A stretch of DNA of 64,000 nucleotides from Curvibacter sp. GWA2_63_95 (GCA_001795455.1 MGPB01000001.1:89147-153146), one strand, 5' to 3'; shown: positions 28,763-40,141, counted from the stretch's first letter. Numbers and translations: made by a program. The notes: generated from the sequence alone by a model not told the origin.

Positions 28763-29590
28763 TTAGATGAGCTTCTCGTCGGGGGTGGTGATTTTCTTCA
28801 GCGGCAGGCTGCGTGCCGATGGCACCAGCAAGGGCACTGCGGTCTGACCGCCATTCCACATCGGGTCTTCAATGCTGTCAAACACCTCGCGCAGCTTCTG
28901 GCCCCAGCTGTTGTGCAGCATGGCGAAGTAGGGGTTGTTCTCGTCGATGCAGACCACCTTGTCGGTGGCAAAACTGTTGGCTTCATACACCACCATGTCC
29001 AGCGGCAGGCCCACCGACAGGTTGGACTTGAGGGTGGAGTCCATGGACACCAGCGCGCATTTGGCGGCCTCGTCCAGCGGGGTGTGGGGGGTGATCACGC
29101 GGTCCAGCACGGGTTTGCCGTACTTGGATTCGCCGACCTGGAAGTAGGGCGTCTCGGGTGTGGCTTCGATGAAGTTGCCAGCCGAATAGACCTGGAACAG
29201 GCGCATGCCTTCGCCCTGGATCTGGCCGCCAAAAATCAGCGACACGTTGAAATCCACGCCAGCGTTCTTGAGCGCCGCGCCATCGCGCTCCTGCACCTTG
29301 CGGATGGCCGACCCCAGCACGCGGGCCGCATCAAACATGCTCTTGGCGTTCCAGATGGTGATGCCTTCATCGTCCTCATGGTCCTTCAGCCGTTCGATTT
29401 GCAAAATCTCGCGTACCGACTGCGAAATGCTGAGGTTGCCCGCCGAGAGCAGCACCATGAAACGATCGTTGGGCTTCTCGTACACGATCATCTTGCGGAA
29501 AGTGCTGATCTGGTCGAGCCCGGCATTGGTGCGCGAGTCGGAGAGGAACACCAGTCCGGCGTTGAGTTTGATGGCGACGCAGTAGGTCAT
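28763..29590 (-). CDS. Anbu-type proteasome-related Ntn-hydrolase
   Basis: 275 residues. The N-terminus MTYCVAIKLNAGLVFLSDSRTNAG and FRKMIVYEKPNDRF are diagnostic of Anbu, the ancestral beta-subunit homologue of the 20S proteasome. Thr2 becomes the catalytic nucleophile after removal of Met. Anbu assembles into ring- or lock-washer-like oligomers. In most genomes it is next to a transglutaminase-like protease, an alpha-E protein and an ATP-grasp ligase; none of these is present here. It precedes the hydrolase by about 60 bp. Confidence 0.92.
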   Translation of the reverse strand: MTYCVAIKLNAGLVFLSDSRTNAGLDQISTFRKMIVYEKPNDRFMVLLSAGNLSISQSVREILQIERLKDHEDDEGITIWNAKSMFDAARVLGSAIRKVQERDGAALKNAGVDFNVSLIFGGQIQGEGMRLFQVYSAGNFIEATPETPYFQVGESKYGKPVLDRVITPHTPLDEAAKCALVSMDSTLKSNLSVGLPLDMVVYEANSFATDKVVCIDENNPYFAMLHNSWGQKLREVFDSIEDPMWNGGQTAVPLLVPSARSLPLKKITTPDEKLI

Positions 29591-29636
29591 TTTGTTGTTC
29601 TGGAAGGCGTAAAGCTAGAGTGTATCGGGGGGAGGC

Positions 29637-32234
29637 CTAGGCCTTGGAGGCCAAGGCCTTCAACTGGTACAGCGCTTCCATCGCCTCCCGCGGGCTCAAG
29701 GCGTCGGGGTTGATGCCCGCCAGCGCCGTCTCTACGGCGCTGCCAGCTTCCATGTCTTTGGCAGGTGGTGCCGCAAACAGGTCCACCTGGGCCTGCGATG
29801 CCGTGGCTTGGGTCTCCAGCGCCTCCAGCGTGTGGCGCGCGTGGTTGAGCACGGCGGCGGGCATGCCGGCTAGGCGGGCCACTTGCACGCCGTAGCTTTT
29901 GCTGGCGGGGCCGGGTTCGATGGCGTGCAGGAAGACGATGTCACGCCCAGCTTCGGCCGCACTTACGTGCACATTCATGGCGGCGTGGTGCGTGGCGGGG
30001 AACTCGGTCAGCTCGAAGTAGTGGGTGGCAAACAGCGTGAAGGCCTGGGTCTTGTCGTGCAGTTGGGTGGCAATCGCGCTGGCCAGGGCCAGGCCGTCGA
30101 ACGTGGATGTGCCGCGGCCAATTTCGTCCATGAGCACCAGGCTGTGCGGCGTGGCGCTGTGCAAAATCTGCGCAGCCTCGGTCATCTCCAGCATGAAGGT
30201 GGACTGGGCGTTGGCCAAATCATCGGCAGCGCCGATGCGGGTGTGGATGGCGTCAATCGGCCCCAGGCGGCAGGCGCGCGCGGGCACGTAGCTGCCCATG
30301 CTGGCCAGCAGCACGATGAGGGCGACCTGGCGCATGTAGGTGGATTTACCGCCCATGTTGGGGCCGGTGATGATCTGCATGCGCTGGCGGGCACCCAGGC
30401 GCGCGTCGTTGGCGATGAAGTTGCCACTGGAGAGCTCTGCCAACCGCGCCTGTACCACCGGGTGGCGGCCGGCCTCGATGTCGATGCAGGGCTCCGCCAC
30501 AAACTGCGGGGCGTTCCAGTCCAGCGTGAGTGCGCGCTCGGTCAGCGCACACAGCGCGTCCAGCGCGGCCAGGGCACGGGCCACACGGGTGAGTTGCGGA
30601 ATATGGCCCTGCAACTGGTCCAGCACTTGCTCGAACAAATACTTTTCTCGCGCCAGCGCACGCTCCTGCGCACTCAGGGCCTTGTCTTCAAAGGCCTTGA
30701 GCTCGGGGGTGATGAATCGCTCAGCATTCTTCAGGGTCTGGCGGCGGCGGTAGTCATCGGGCACCTTGTCGACCTGGCCGGTGGTGACCTCGATGTAGAA
30801 GCCGTGCACCTTGTTGAACTGCACGCGCAAATTGGCAATGCCGGTGCGGGCCTTCTCGCGTACTTCCAGGTCCAGCAAAAAGGCATCGCAGTTGGTCTGG
30901 ATGGCGCGCAGCTCGTCCAGGTCGGCGTCAAAGCCGCCGGCAATCACTCCACCATCGCGCACCAGGGCGGCGGGCTCGGGGTCTATGGCGCGGGCCAGCA
31001 GGGCGGTAGCCTCGCCAGGCGGCTGCAATTGCTCTGAAATATGGGCCAAATAGCCCTCTAGCCCGCGTAGATGTTGCGCGAGTAGCTCTGTTTTTTGTAG
31101 CGTCACCACCAGCGCCACCAGCTCGCGCGGGCGCACCTGGCGAAGCGCCGTGCGCGCGGTGATGCGCTCCACGTCGGCACAGCCTTTGAGCTGGCCGCGC
31201 AGGGTTTGCCAGAGGTTGTTACGGAGCACGCCAATTGCCTGTAGGCGGTGTTGGGCCTCGGTGCGGTCGCGCTGGGGTTCCAGCAGCCAGCTTTTGAGCA
31301 TGCGGCTGCCCATGCCGGTCATGCAGGTGTCCAGCAGGCTGAACAGTGTGGGGCTGTCCTCGCCGCGCAGGGTCTGCACCAGCTCCAGGTTGCGGCGTGT
31401 GGTGGCAGGCAGGTCGATCAGCGCGTCGTTGCGCTGCACCTGCACGCGGTGGATGTGGGTGAGCGCGCGGCCCTGCGTGTGCTCGGCATAGCCCAAGAGG
31501 GCAGCGCTGGCAGCATGGGCCAGTGGCAGGTCTTGCGCGTTCCAGCTGCTCAGGCTGGCGGCCTGCAGCGCGTCCAGCAGCTTGGCGCTACCCAGCGCGC
31601 TGTCAAACTGCCATTCGGGCCGGGCCGTCAGGTACAGCGCCTGGCTGGTGGAGCGCAGGCGCTTGAGGCGGTCTTCAAACGTGGTGGTGCAAGCGGCGCT
31701 GTAGGCCAGCTCGCTGGGGGCCACGCGGGTGATCCAGCCGTTCACCTCGTCGGGTGCACACTCGGCCAGAAACACCACGCCCTGCGTGACCGACAGCCAG
31801 GCCAGGCCGCAGCGGTTGCGCGGGCCCTGGTGCACAGCCATCAGGATGGACTCGGATTTTTCGTTCAGCAGCTCGGCATCGGTCAGCGTGCCGGGGGTGA
31901 CCACACGCACCACCTTGCGTTCCACCGGGCCCTTGTTGGCGCCCACCTCACCGGTCTGCTCGCAGATGGCGACCGACTCGCCATGGCGGATCAGTTTGGC
32001 CAGGTAGCCCTCCATGGCGTGGAAGGGTACGCCGGCCATCACCACCGGTTGGCCGGCCGACTGGCCGCGCTGCGTCAGTGTGATGTCCAGCAGCCGCGCA
32101 GCCTTCTCGGCGTCGGCATAAAACATCTCGTAAAAATCCCCCATGCGGTAGAACAGCAGGGTGCCGGGGTACTGGGCCTTGAGGCCCAGGTACTGCTGCA
32201 TCATGGGGGTGTGGGGAGGGGCCTGTTCTGTCAT
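29637..32234 (-). CDS. mutS: DNA mismatch repair protein MutS
   Basis: 865 residues from the ATG at 32234; an upstream frame to 32546 is antisense to the next gene. The mismatch-binding domain opens with [21 protein letters not shown] (Phe-x-Glu wedge as FYEMF). The ATPase has Walker [10 protein letters not shown], Walker [14 protein letters not shown] and the family C-terminus. It recognises mispairs with MutL (not in the window). In the lever region, residues near [21 protein letters not shown] are encoded by a dispersed repeat copy and look like an insertion relative to other MutS proteins. Confidence 0.97.
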   Translation of the reverse strand: MTEQAPPHTPMMQQYLGLKAQYPGTLLFYRMGDFYEMFYADAEKAARLLDITLTQRGQSAGQPVVMAGVPFHAMEGYLAKLIRHGESVAICEQTGEVGANKGPVERKVVRVVTPGTLTDAELLNEKSESILMAVHQGPRNRCGLAWLSVTQGVVFLAECAPDEVNGWITRVAPSELAYSAACTTTFEDRLKRLRSTSQALYLTARPEWQFDSALGSAKLLDALQAASLSSWNAQDLPLAHAASAALLGYAEHTQGRALTHIHRVQVQRNDALIDLPATTRRNLELVQTLRGEDSPTLFSLLDTCMTGMGSRMLKSWLLEPQRDRTEAQHRLQAIGVLRNNLWQTLRGQLKGCADVERITARTALRQVRPRELVALVVTLQKTELLAQHLRGLEGYLAHISEQLQPPGEATALLARAIDPEPAALVRDGGVIAGGFDADLDELRAIQTNCDAFLLDLEVREKARTGIANLRVQFNKVHGFYIEVTTGQVDKVPDDYRRRQTLKNAERFITPELKAFEDKALSAQERALAREKYLFEQVLDQLQGHIPQLTRVARALAALDALCALTERALTLDWNAPQFVAEPCIDIEAGRHPVVQARLAELSSGNFIANDARLGARQRMQIITGPNMGGKSTYMRQVALIVLLASMGSYVPARACRLGPIDAIHTRIGAADDLANAQSTFMLEMTEAAQILHSATPHSLVLMDEIGRGTSTFDGLALASAIATQLHDKTQAFTLFATHYFELTEFPATHHAAMNVHVSAAEAGRDIVFLHAIEPGPASKSYGVQVARLAGMPAAVLNHARHTLEALETQATASQAQVDLFAAPPAKDMEAGSAVETALAGINPDALSPREAMEALYQLKALASKA
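31026..31105 (-). repeat. Dispersed short repeat, copy 6 (inside mutS)
   Basis: The minus strand reads GAGCTACTCGCGCAACAT, CTACGCGGGCTAGAGGGC, TATTTGGCCC. It is in the same sense and frame as mutS and encodes [15 protein letters not shown], nearly the same peptide as the copy in trmJ. Confidence 0.85.
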
Positions 32235-32316
32235 CCAAAGAAGTCTATCAACTTCGCCAGCACGAACGGCCTTCACTAGGGGTTCCCCAGCGTGGCGGGT
32301 ACCCCTTTGAGGCTCT

Positions 32317-35286
32317 ATGATGGGACTATTCACCACTCTGGCCAGCCCTCCTTTGCCCGTGTTGCACCAACCCGAACAGCCCCAGCCGGCCCTGACCGGC
32401 GCGCAGCCTGCGGTACCCGTGGTGGCTTGGGGTGTGGCCGGGGGCATGTTCAAGACCATTTTTGACCACAGCCCGGAGGCCATCGTCCTGACCCGGGTGC
32501 GCGATGAAGTGCTGGTGGAAGTCAACGCCGAATGGGTGCACCTCACCGGTTATTCCCGCGAGGAAGCCCTGGGCCGCACCGCCGTGGACATGGGCCACTG
32601 GCTGGACCCCGAGGAGCGCAAGCAGGTGTTCGCACCGCTCTACCAGGGCGGGCGCGTGGTGGATGCCGATGTCACCTTGGTCATGAAGGACGGCAACCCC
32701 CGGGTGGTGCGCATGAACGCAACACGGGTGCACGAGCAGGGCGAGGCCTACATCCTGCTGTACCTGCGCGATGTGACCGCCGATCGCCTGGCGCACGAGG
32801 CACTGCGGGCCGGCGAGCAGGCGCTGGAGCAGACCAATGACAAACTCAACCGCCAGATCAAGCTCTATGAGCTGACCGAGTCTCTGGCCAAGGTCGGGCA
32901 CTGGGTGGCCTACCCGGATACGACCGATTTGATGATCTCGCGCGGTGCCGCCCGCATTGGTGGCATGGGAGAGCAGACCCGCTTGCCGCGTGGCCAGCTC
33001 ATGGCGGATCTGGTGCCCGAGGATCGGCCCCAGGTGGAGCAGGCCCTGAAGCGCATGGACGGCGAAGTGGTGGAGTACCGCTGGCGCCGCTCCGACGGGC
33101 AGATGATCTGGGTGCGTGCCCGTTTTTACCGCCAAATAAAGGAGGGTGTGATCCAGGCCGAGATGGGTGTGATCCAGGAGTTCACCGACGAGTACCAGGT
33201 GCGACAAAGCCTGGAAAACCAGTTGGCCTTCATCCACAAGATCACCAGCCGCGCACCGGGGCTGGTGTACGAATACCAGATGTGGCCCGACGGGAAATAT
33301 GTGTTCCCGTTTGTCAGCGCCGGGGTGCAGCAGATTTACGGCGTCTCGCCGGAGCAGGCCTATGCCGACCCGGTCTCCGTGTTCCAGCGCATCCACCCCG
33401 ACGACACGGGCCTGGTGATCAAGAGCACCTGGGCGGCCATGGGGGCGGTGCAGCCCTGGCGCTGTGAATTCCGCGTCGGCAGGCTCGGTGAGCCCGATCG
33501 CTGGATGCTGGGCAACTCCCTGCCGGAGCTGCAGCCCGACGGATCGGTACTGTTCTGCGGCTCTATCACCGACATTACTGCCCAGAAAGAAGCGTTGGCC
33601 CGTCTGCAAGCCAGCGAGGAACGCTTCCGCAGCCTGTCAGCCCTGTCTTCCGACTGGTACTGGGAGCAGGATGCGGAGTTCCGCTTTGTGCGCATCGATG
33701 GCAACGGCCTGAGCAGTGCCAAGCTGGCCTCGGAGGCAGCCATCGGCAAGACGCGCTGGGAGTCCGGCGCCCTGGGCGTGGGGCCGGCGCAGTGGGCGGC
33801 GCACAAGGCGCAGCTGCTGGCGCACGAGACCTTCCATGACTTCGAGATGCAGCGCGTCCTCAAGGACGGTACCTATATGTGGGCCTCCATCAGCGGGGCT
33901 CCCATCTTTGATGCGGACGGGGTGTTTTGCGGCTACCGCGGCACCGGACGCGACATATCTGCACGCAAGCAGGCCGAGGCGGAGATCGAACGCCTGGCCT
34001 TTTTTGACTCGCTGACCGGCCTGCCCAACCGGCGCATGCTGATTGACAGGCTGGAGCACGCGGTGGCTGCCAGTGCGCGCCATGGTCACCATGGGGCCTT
34101 GTTGTTCATTGACCTGGACAACTTCAAGATATTGAACGACACCCTGGGCCACCACATGGGCGATCTGTTGCTCGAGCAGGTGGCCAGCCGCCTGCAGGCC
34201 TGTGTGCGCGATGTGGACACCGTGGCCCGGCTGGGCGGGGACGAGTTTGTGGTCATGCTCGAAGAACTGGGCGCGGTCGCCGCCGAGGCGGCCAGCCAGG
34301 CCGAAATGGTGTCCAAGAAAATCCTGCAAGCGCTTAACCAGCAGTTCACCTTGGGTAGCCACCAGCTGCACAGTTCGCCCAGCATCGGTGTCACGCTGTT
34401 CCACCAGCACACCCATTCGGTGGACGAGTTGCTCAAGCGCGCCGACCTGGCCATGTACCAGGCCAAGGCGGCCGGGCGCAACACGCTGCGATTTTTTGAC
34501 CCCGAGATGCAGGCCGCGGCCTCGGCCCGCGCGGCCATGGAAGCTGATTTGCGCCAGGGCCTGCTGCGCAACGAGTTCATGCTGTACTACCAGCGTGTGG
34601 TGGACGACCAGGGCCACACCACCGGGGTGGAGGCCCTGCTGCGCTGGAGGCACCCCGAACGCGGCTTGGTGCCTCCGGGCGAATTCATCCCCGTGGCCGA
34701 GCAGACCGGGCTGATCCTCCCGCTGGGCCAGTGGGTGCTGGAGGCGGCCTGCGCCCAACTGGTGGCCTGGAGCGCCAAGCCCCACACGCAGAAGCTGACC
34801 ATGGCCGTGAACGTGAGCGCGCGCCAGTTCAAACACCCGGATTTCTCCCACCACATCCTGAGCCTGCTGCGCCTCTCGGGGGCCAACCCCTACCGGCTCA
34901 AGCTGGAGCTGACCGAGAGCCTGCTGCTGTCCGACTTTGACGAGGTGATCGTCAAGATGAGCGAGCTGCGTTCCATCGGCGTGGGCTTCTCGCTGGACGA
35001 CTTTGGTACCGGGTATTCGTCCTTGGCCTACCTCAAGCGCCTGCCGCTGGACCAGCTCAAGATCGACCAGTCCTTTGTGCGCGATGTGCTGACCGACCCC
35101 AACGATGCGGCCATCGCCCGTACCATCCTCAACCTGGCGCGCAGCCTGGACCTGGGCGTGGTGGCCGAGGGGGTGGAGACTGCGGGTCAGCGGGACTTCC
35201 TGCTGCACAACGGTTGCAAGGCCTTCCAGGGGTATTTCTTTGGCCGTCCGGTACCGGTGGAGCAGCTGGAGTTGCCAGCACCATGA
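32317..35286 (+). CDS. Multi-PAS GGDEF-EAL protein (first of tandem pair)
   Basis: 989 residues, soluble. The start ATG at 32317 has GAGG four bases upstream. About four PAS/PAC modules (for example [17 protein letters not shown] and [16 protein letters not shown]) fill residues 40-560. GGDEF follows, with intact signature GGDEF and RDVD five residues before it, then EAL with all key motifs ([37 protein letters not shown]). Both synthesis and degradation of c-di-GMP are possible. It overlaps the start of its paralogue by 4 bp and diverges from mutS. Confidence 0.95.
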   Translation: MMGLFTTLASPPLPVLHQPEQPQPALTGAQPAVPVVAWGVAGGMFKTIFDHSPEAIVLTRVRDEVLVEVNAEWVHLTGYSREEALGRTAVDMGHWLDPEERKQVFAPLYQGGRVVDADVTLVMKDGNPRVVRMNATRVHEQGEAYILLYLRDVTADRLAHEALRAGEQALEQTNDKLNRQIKLYELTESLAKVGHWVAYPDTTDLMISRGAARIGGMGEQTRLPRGQLMADLVPEDRPQVEQALKRMDGEVVEYRWRRSDGQMIWVRARFYRQIKEGVIQAEMGVIQEFTDEYQVRQSLENQLAFIHKITSRAPGLVYEYQMWPDGKYVFPFVSAGVQQIYGVSPEQAYADPVSVFQRIHPDDTGLVIKSTWAAMGAVQPWRCEFRVGRLGEPDRWMLGNSLPELQPDGSVLFCGSITDITAQKEALARLQASEERFRSLSALSSDWYWEQDAEFRFVRIDGNGLSSAKLASEAAIGKTRWESGALGVGPAQWAAHKAQLLAHETFHDFEMQRVLKDGTYMWASISGAPIFDADGVFCGYRGTGRDISARKQAEAEIERLAFFDSLTGLPNRRMLIDRLEHAVAASARHGHHGALLFIDLDNFKILNDTLGHHMGDLLLEQVASRLQACVRDVDTVARLGGDEFVVMLEELGAVAAEAASQAEMVSKKILQALNQQFTLGSHQLHSSPSIGVTLFHQHTHSVDELLKRADLAMYQAKAAGRNTLRFFDPEMQAAASARAAMEADLRQGLLRNEFMLYYQRVVDDQGHTTGVEALLRWRHPERGLVPPGEFIPVAEQTGLILPLGQWVLEAACAQLVAWSAKPHTQKLTMAVNVSARQFKHPDFSHHILSLLRLSGANPYRLKLELTESLLLSDFDEVIVKMSELRSIGVGFSLDDFGTGYSSLAYLKRLPLDQLKIDQSFVRDVLTDPNDAAIARTILNLARSLDLGVVAEGVETAGQRDFLLHNGCKAFQGYFFGRPVPVEQLELPAP

Positions 35287-38255
35287 GTGGCCGGGACTGG
35301 GCGCAACGCTCGCCCGCCGAGTGTGCGCAAGAGATTGCGCGGCTGGAGGGGGCGCTGGCTTCGGTAGAGTCCGGAGCCCGTCGGCAATACGACATGCTGG
35401 ACGCCCTGTTTGTGCGCAGCCCAGCCGCCATTTCCCTCTCACGCTTCAGTGACGGTTGCTTCGTCGATGTGAACGCCCACTGGGAAGCCGTGACTGGGTA
35501 TCGCTGGGCTGACGCCGTGGGCAAGACCGCGCTGGAGTTGGGCTTCTGGCCCGATGTGGTCGCCCGGGACGCTGCCTTTGCCCGCGCGGCAGGGCAGGAC
35601 GGGAACCACCAGATCGAGATTCCCTTCACCACACGCGATGGCCGCGAGGTGCTGTTCCGCATGGAAGGCACGCGCCTGGAATTGGCCGGGGAGCTGCATA
35701 TGGTGGTGTACCTGCACGACATCACCCTGCAGCGCCAGGCCGAGGACGCGGTACAGGTGAGCGAGCAGGCCTTGCAGCAGGCGAACCAGGAGTTGCGCGC
35801 GCAGCTGGAACTGTTTGAGCTGACCGAAGGTCTGGCCCGGGTTGGCCACTGGACGGTGCCGCAGGGGGCGGGGCGCTCGGTCTGGTCCAAAGGCCTGTAT
35901 GCGTTGAGCGGGATGCCGTGGCAGCCCGATGTGAGTTTTGAGACCGCGCGTCAACACATCCACCCCGATGACCGGCGCGCCTTTTTGCAGGCCCGCGAGC
36001 GCATGGACGGCAGTGAGCTGGAGTACCGCTGGCTGGACCAAACCGGCCGTGTGCAGTGGTTGCGAACCCGCATGCGCCGCCAGCAGCGTGATGACGGCTC
36101 CTATGTGGACTACGGCGTGGTGCAGGATTTTTCGGAAGAGAAACGCGCCAAAGAGGCCTTGCAGGAGCGCCTGGAGATGATCCAGCGCCTGACCAGCCGC
36201 TTGCCTGAAATGGTGTTTCAGTTTGTGCGCCACAGCCCGACGCGGGGCGAATTCATTTTTGTGAGTGATGCCTGCGAGGCCCTGTTTGGTGTCAGTGCCC
36301 AGGCAGCCCGGACCGACCCCAACACGGTGTTCCGTTCTGTGCACCCCGATGATTTGGCCGCCATGGTGGCGTCCATGAATGACACGGCCGAGCATGGTTC
36401 CACATGGGCCCACGAGTTTCGCGTGCGCCGTGCGGATGGTGCGGTGCGCTCCCTGTTTGGCAAGGCCATCACCATCTGGGAGCCATCGGGCCACCACATC
36501 GCCTACGGCTCGGTGACCGACATCACCGCCATCAAGGCCTCGCAGGCCACGCTGATGGAAAGCGAGGCACGCTTTCGTGCGCTTACGGAGCTGTCTTCCG
36601 ACTGGTACTGGGAGCAGGATGCCGAGTTTCGTTTTGTCCGGTTTGCGGGAAATCTGGCTGGGAAATCGCAACTCCACCGCATGGGCAAAACACGCTGGGA
36701 GCTGGGCGCGCTGAACCTGCATGCCGCGGACTGGGAGGTGCATCGCCAGATGCTGCTGGCCCGCCAGGTTTTCCGCGAGTTGGAGCTGTGTGATACCGAC
36801 GACCATGGGCAGCCCTACTGGGTGTCGGTCAGTGGCGCCCCTTTCTTTGACGCCCAAGGGGTGTTCTGCGGTTACCGCGGGGTCGGGCGCGACATCACGG
36901 CCCGTAAAACGGCCGAAGAAAAGATCGAGCGTCTTGCGTTTTACGACGTGCTGACGGGCCTGCCCAACCGGCGTTTGTTGATCGACCGGCTACAGCAGGT
37001 GCTGGCCCTGGCCGCACGCGACGGCCACTATGGAGCCCTGCTGTTCATTGACCTCGACAACTTCAAGGATCTCAACGACACGCGCGGCCACGACGTGGGC
37101 GACCTGCTGCTGCAGCAGGTCGCCCAGCGTCTGCTGGCCTGCGTGCGCGCTGCCGACACGGTGGCGCGCCTGGGGGGTGACGAGTTTGTGGTGATGTTGC
37201 ACAGCCTGGATACCGATGCGGCCCAGGCCAGCGCTCATGTGGAGCTGGTGGGCAAGAAAGTGATCAGCAGTCTGAACCAGGCCTATCTGCTGGGTGCCGC
37301 GGAGCACCACAGCACGCCCAGCATCGGTATCACCCTGTTTGCCCAGCAGCACCAGACGGTGGACGAACTGCTCAAACAGGCCGATCTGGCGCTGTACGAG
37401 GCCAAGGCGGCGGGGCGCAACACCATGCGCTTTTTTGACCCTGCCATGCAGGCCTTGGTGGCGCAGCGTACCGCGCTGGAGCTGGACCTGCGCCACGGGT
37501 TGCAGCGCCAGGAGTTGGTGGTGTACTACCAGCCCGTGGTGGACGCCGCGCGCCGTGTGGTGGGCGCCGAGGCCTTGGTGCGTTGGCAGCATCCGCAGCG
37601 CGGCCTGGTGTCGCCCATGGAGTTTATTCCGGTGGCAGAGCAGACCGGGCTCATCATTCCTCTGGGCGCCTGGGTGCTGGAAATGGCGTGCCGACAACTG
37701 GCCCAGTGGGCGCAGCAAGTGGAGACCGAGGCGCTGACGGTGGCGGTGAATGTGAGTGCACGCCAGTTTCGCCACCCCGATTTTGCCCAGCAGGTGCTGG
37801 ACTTGCTGCACAAAACCGGCGCCAACCCCTTGCGCCTGAAGCTGGAGCTGACCGAGAGTCTGCTGTTGAGCGACACCCAGGACGCAATTCTCAAGATGTC
37901 GGCCCTGCAGGCCGTGGGGGTGGGGTTTGCGCTGGACGATTTTGGCACCGGCTATTCGTCGCTGTCCTACCTCAAGCTGCTGCCGCTGCAGCAGCTCAAG
38001 ATCGACCAGTCCTTTGTGCGCGATGTGCTGACCGATCCCAACGACGCCGCCATTGCCCGCACCGTGTTGGCGCTGGGCAAGAGCCTGGGATTCAGTGTGG
38101 TGGCCGAGGGGGTGGAGACGGAAGGGCAGCGCGATTTCCTGCTGGACAACGGCTGCAGCCTGTTTCAGGGCTATTTGTTCGGCCGTGCGGTGCCGGTGCA
38201 GCAGTTGCTGCTGGCGCCCGGGGTGGCGGCTCTGCCACCCCTCTGGGACATTTGA
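35283..38255 (+). CDS. Multi-PAS GGDEF-EAL protein (second of tandem pair)
   Basis: 990 residues from the ATG at 35283, overlapping the previous stop (ATGA). Domain order is the same as its neighbour: PAS modules (IRSPAAISLSRFSDG-like opening, [16 protein letters not shown]), GGDEF with intact GGDEF and RAAD I-site, EAL ([39 protein letters not shown]). Long stretches are identical to the first protein, especially in the EAL domain, so the pair arose by tandem duplication. The PAS regions are more divergent. The stop lies 1 bp from the stop of convergent suhB. Confidence 0.95.
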   Translation: MSGRDWAQRSPAECAQEIARLEGALASVESGARRQYDMLDALFVRSPAAISLSRFSDGCFVDVNAHWEAVTGYRWADAVGKTALELGFWPDVVARDAAFARAAGQDGNHQIEIPFTTRDGREVLFRMEGTRLELAGELHMVVYLHDITLQRQAEDAVQVSEQALQQANQELRAQLELFELTEGLARVGHWTVPQGAGRSVWSKGLYALSGMPWQPDVSFETARQHIHPDDRRAFLQARERMDGSELEYRWLDQTGRVQWLRTRMRRQQRDDGSYVDYGVVQDFSEEKRAKEALQERLEMIQRLTSRLPEMVFQFVRHSPTRGEFIFVSDACEALFGVSAQAARTDPNTVFRSVHPDDLAAMVASMNDTAEHGSTWAHEFRVRRADGAVRSLFGKAITIWEPSGHHIAYGSVTDITAIKASQATLMESEARFRALTELSSDWYWEQDAEFRFVRFAGNLAGKSQLHRMGKTRWELGALNLHAADWEVHRQMLLARQVFRELELCDTDDHGQPYWVSVSGAPFFDAQGVFCGYRGVGRDITARKTAEEKIERLAFYDVLTGLPNRRLLIDRLQQVLALAARDGHYGALLFIDLDNFKDLNDTRGHDVGDLLLQQVAQRLLACVRAADTVARLGGDEFVVMLHSLDTDAAQASAHVELVGKKVISSLNQAYLLGAAEHHSTPSIGITLFAQQHQTVDELLKQADLALYEAKAAGRNTMRFFDPAMQALVAQRTALELDLRHGLQRQELVVYYQPVVDAARRVVGAEALVRWQHPQRGLVSPMEFIPVAEQTGLIIPLGAWVLEMACRQLAQWAQQVETEALTVAVNVSARQFRHPDFAQQVLDLLHKTGANPLRLKLELTESLLLSDTQDAILKMSALQAVGVGFALDDFGTGYSSLSYLKLLPLQQLKIDQSFVRDVLTDPNDAAIARTVLALGKSLGFSVVAEGVETEGQRDFLLDNGCSLFQGYLFGRAVPVQQLLLAPGVAALPPLWDI

Positions 38256-39158
38256 TTACAGCAGGGCGTCGCCCACAGAGCCGCTGTCTTCCACTGCGGC
38301 ATCGCTCTGGGCCGCCGCGGCCTGGCGCAAGGCGGCTTTTTCACCGGCAGGGGCGAACTTGCTGTACTTGCCCAGGATGTTGACCATCTGGCCGTACACG
38401 CGGGGGCTGCCGGCCAGGATTTCGTTTTGCTCCAGAAACTCGGCTTCGCCAGTGAAATTGCCCACCAGGCCACCAGCTTCGGTGACCAGCAGCGATCCTG
38501 CGGCCACATCCCAGGGCTGCAGGCCCAGCTCGAAAAAGCCTTCGGTGTAGCCAGCGGCCACATAGGCCAGGTCCAGCGCGGCAGAGCCGGGGCGGCGCAG
38601 GCCGGCGGTGCGTTGCATCACGTCACCCATCATCTGCAGGTACTGGTTGAAGTTGTCGCCTTGGCGGAAGGGGAAACCGGTGGAGATCAGGGCCTCGCTG
38701 AGCTGGGTGCGCTTGGAGACACGGATGCGTCGGTCGTTCAGGTAGGCGCCACGGCCCTTGGTGGCGGTGAACAGGTCGTTGCGGGTGGGGTCGTACACCA
38801 CGGCTTGCTCGATCTTGCCTTTGACGGCCAGTGCGATGCTCACGCAGTACACGGGCAGGCCGTGGATGAAGTTGGTGGTGCCGTCCAGCGGATCGATGAT
38901 CCAGACGAATTCGGAGTCTTTGGCGCCGTGTTCCTTGCCGGATTCCTCGGCCCAGATGCCGTGGCCAGGGTAGGCCGTCAGCAGGGTTTCAATGATCGCT
39001 TGCTCTGCAGCGTGGTCCACTTCGGTGACGAAGTCGTTGGCCTTCTTTTGCGAAACGCGGACGGATTCGATGTCCAGCGCGGCGCGGTTGATGATGTTTC
39101 CGGCAGTGCGGGCGGCCTTGATGGCCACATTGACCATGGGGTGCAGATTGAGCGTCAT
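38256..39158 (-). CDS. suhB: Inositol-1-monophosphatase SuhB
   Basis: 300 residues, about 30 longer than E. coli SuhB because of an Ala-rich C-terminal tail. Metal and substrate motifs: [24 protein letters not shown], and [17 protein letters not shown]. It hydrolyses inositol phosphates; in bacteria it also takes part in rRNA antitermination complexes. Single gene, divergent from the trmJ-like gene. Confidence 0.95.
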   Translation of the reverse strand: MTLNLHPMVNVAIKAARTAGNIINRAALDIESVRVSQKKANDFVTEVDHAAEQAIIETLLTAYPGHGIWAEESGKEHGAKDSEFVWIIDPLDGTTNFIHGLPVYCVSIALAVKGKIEQAVVYDPTRNDLFTATKGRGAYLNDRRIRVSKRTQLSEALISTGFPFRQGDNFNQYLQMMGDVMQRTAGLRRPGSAALDLAYVAAGYTEGFFELGLQPWDVAAGSLLVTEAGGLVGNFTGEAEFLEQNEILAGSPRVYGQMVNILGKYSKFAPAGEKAALRQAAAAQSDAAVEDSGSVGDALL

Positions 39159-39298
39159 AGATTGTTGGGGGAAGAACTGGGAGGACCGGCTGGCGATGCA
39201 GGCGGCGACAATAGGCGTATTTTAACGGCTGGACCTTGGTTGCGCACCCTATTGGGGTCATATCGCAGTCAACCAACCCCTTTTGCCCCCATTTTCGT

Positions 39299-40141
39299 AT
39301 GCAAACCCGCTTCATCCTGATCAACACCAGCCATGCTGGCAATGTGGGCGCCGCCGCCCGTGCCATGAAAACCATGGGATTTGACGACCTGGTGCTGGTG
39401 GCACCGCGCTGGGCCAATGTGCTGCGCCGTGAAGAAACCATCCAGCGCGCCAGCGGCGCCCTGGACGTGTTGAACAAATGCCGCATCGTGGACACGCTGG
39501 ACGAAGCGCTGGATGGCCTCAGCCACCTGTGCGCCACGGCGATGACGCCACGCGACTTTGGCCCACCCACCACCACGCCGCGTGAACACTTTGCGGCGCT
39601 ATCAAAAGGAGAGCTGCTCGCGCAGGAAACACGGGGGCTAGAGGGCAATTTGGCATCCAAATCAGCCCAGTCTGGTGTGGGTTTCCTGTTTGGCTCCGAG
39701 CGTTTTGGCATGCGCAACGAAGATGTGTACCGCTGCCATGTGTGCCTCTCCATCCCCAGCAATCCGCAGTTTGGCTCGCTCAACATCGGTGCCGCCCTGC
39801 AGGTGATTGCCTATGAGTGGCGCCTGGCACTGGGAGGCTTTGGTGTGGACGTGACCAGCCCGCCCAGCACGCTGGCAGACGCCGCCCAGGTCAGCGGCAT
39901 GCTGACGCATCTGGAGCAGTCGCTGGTGGCGCTGGGTTTTCTGGACCCGGTCGCGCCCAAGAAGCTCATGCCGCGACTGAATGCCTTGTTCAACCGCGCT
40001 CAGGTCACGCAGGAGGAAATCCACATCCTGCGTGGCATTGCCAAAGCCATACTGCAGCAGAGCGCCAGCGTGGCACGGCAAACACCTGCCGCGGTTGCGG
40101 GCATGGTGCCCCCAGACGGCAGTTCCACTTTGAACGGATAG
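39299..40141 (+). CDS. trmJ: tRNA/rRNA 2'-O-methyltransferase, TrmJ-like (SPOUT)
   Basis: 280 residues from the ATG at 39299. The SPOUT fold begins [24 protein letters not shown] and continues [25 protein letters not shown] and [20 protein letters not shown], which form the knotted cofactor site of TrmJ/TrmH. It should methylate the ribose at position 32 of tRNAs. Just before the [10 protein letters not shown] motif the protein carries about 22 extra residues ([19 protein letters not shown]) encoded by the dispersed repeat. It is followed 10 bp later by cysE, as often seen in betaproteobacteria. Confidence 0.93.
   Translation: MQTRFILINTSHAGNVGAAARAMKTMGFDDLVLVAPRWANVLRREETIQRASGALDVLNKCRIVDTLDEALDGLSHLCATAMTPRDFGPPTTTPREHFAALSKGELLAQETRGLEGNLASKSAQSGVGFLFGSERFGMRNEDVYRCHVCLSIPSNPQFGSLNIGAALQVIAYEWRLALGGFGVDVTSPPSTLADAAQVSGMLTHLEQSLVALGFLDPVAPKKLMPRLNALFNRAQVTQEEIHILRGIAKAILQQSASVARQTPAAVAGMVPPDGSSTLNG
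39594..39662 (+). repeat. Dispersed short repeat, copy 7 (inside trmJ)
   Basis: Reads GGCGCTATCAAAAGGAGAGC, TGCTCGCGCAGGAAACACGG, GGGCTAGAGGGCAATTTGGC: a full-length copy in the sense frame of trmJ, encoding [15 protein letters not shown]. Confidence 0.88.

Noticed and set aside
29640..29658. Terminator hairpin GGCCTTGG/CCAAGGCC at the end of mutS
   Set aside because: It lies within the last codons of mutS and is not followed by a T-run; likely a product of the Lys-Ala-Leu-Ala coding sequence.
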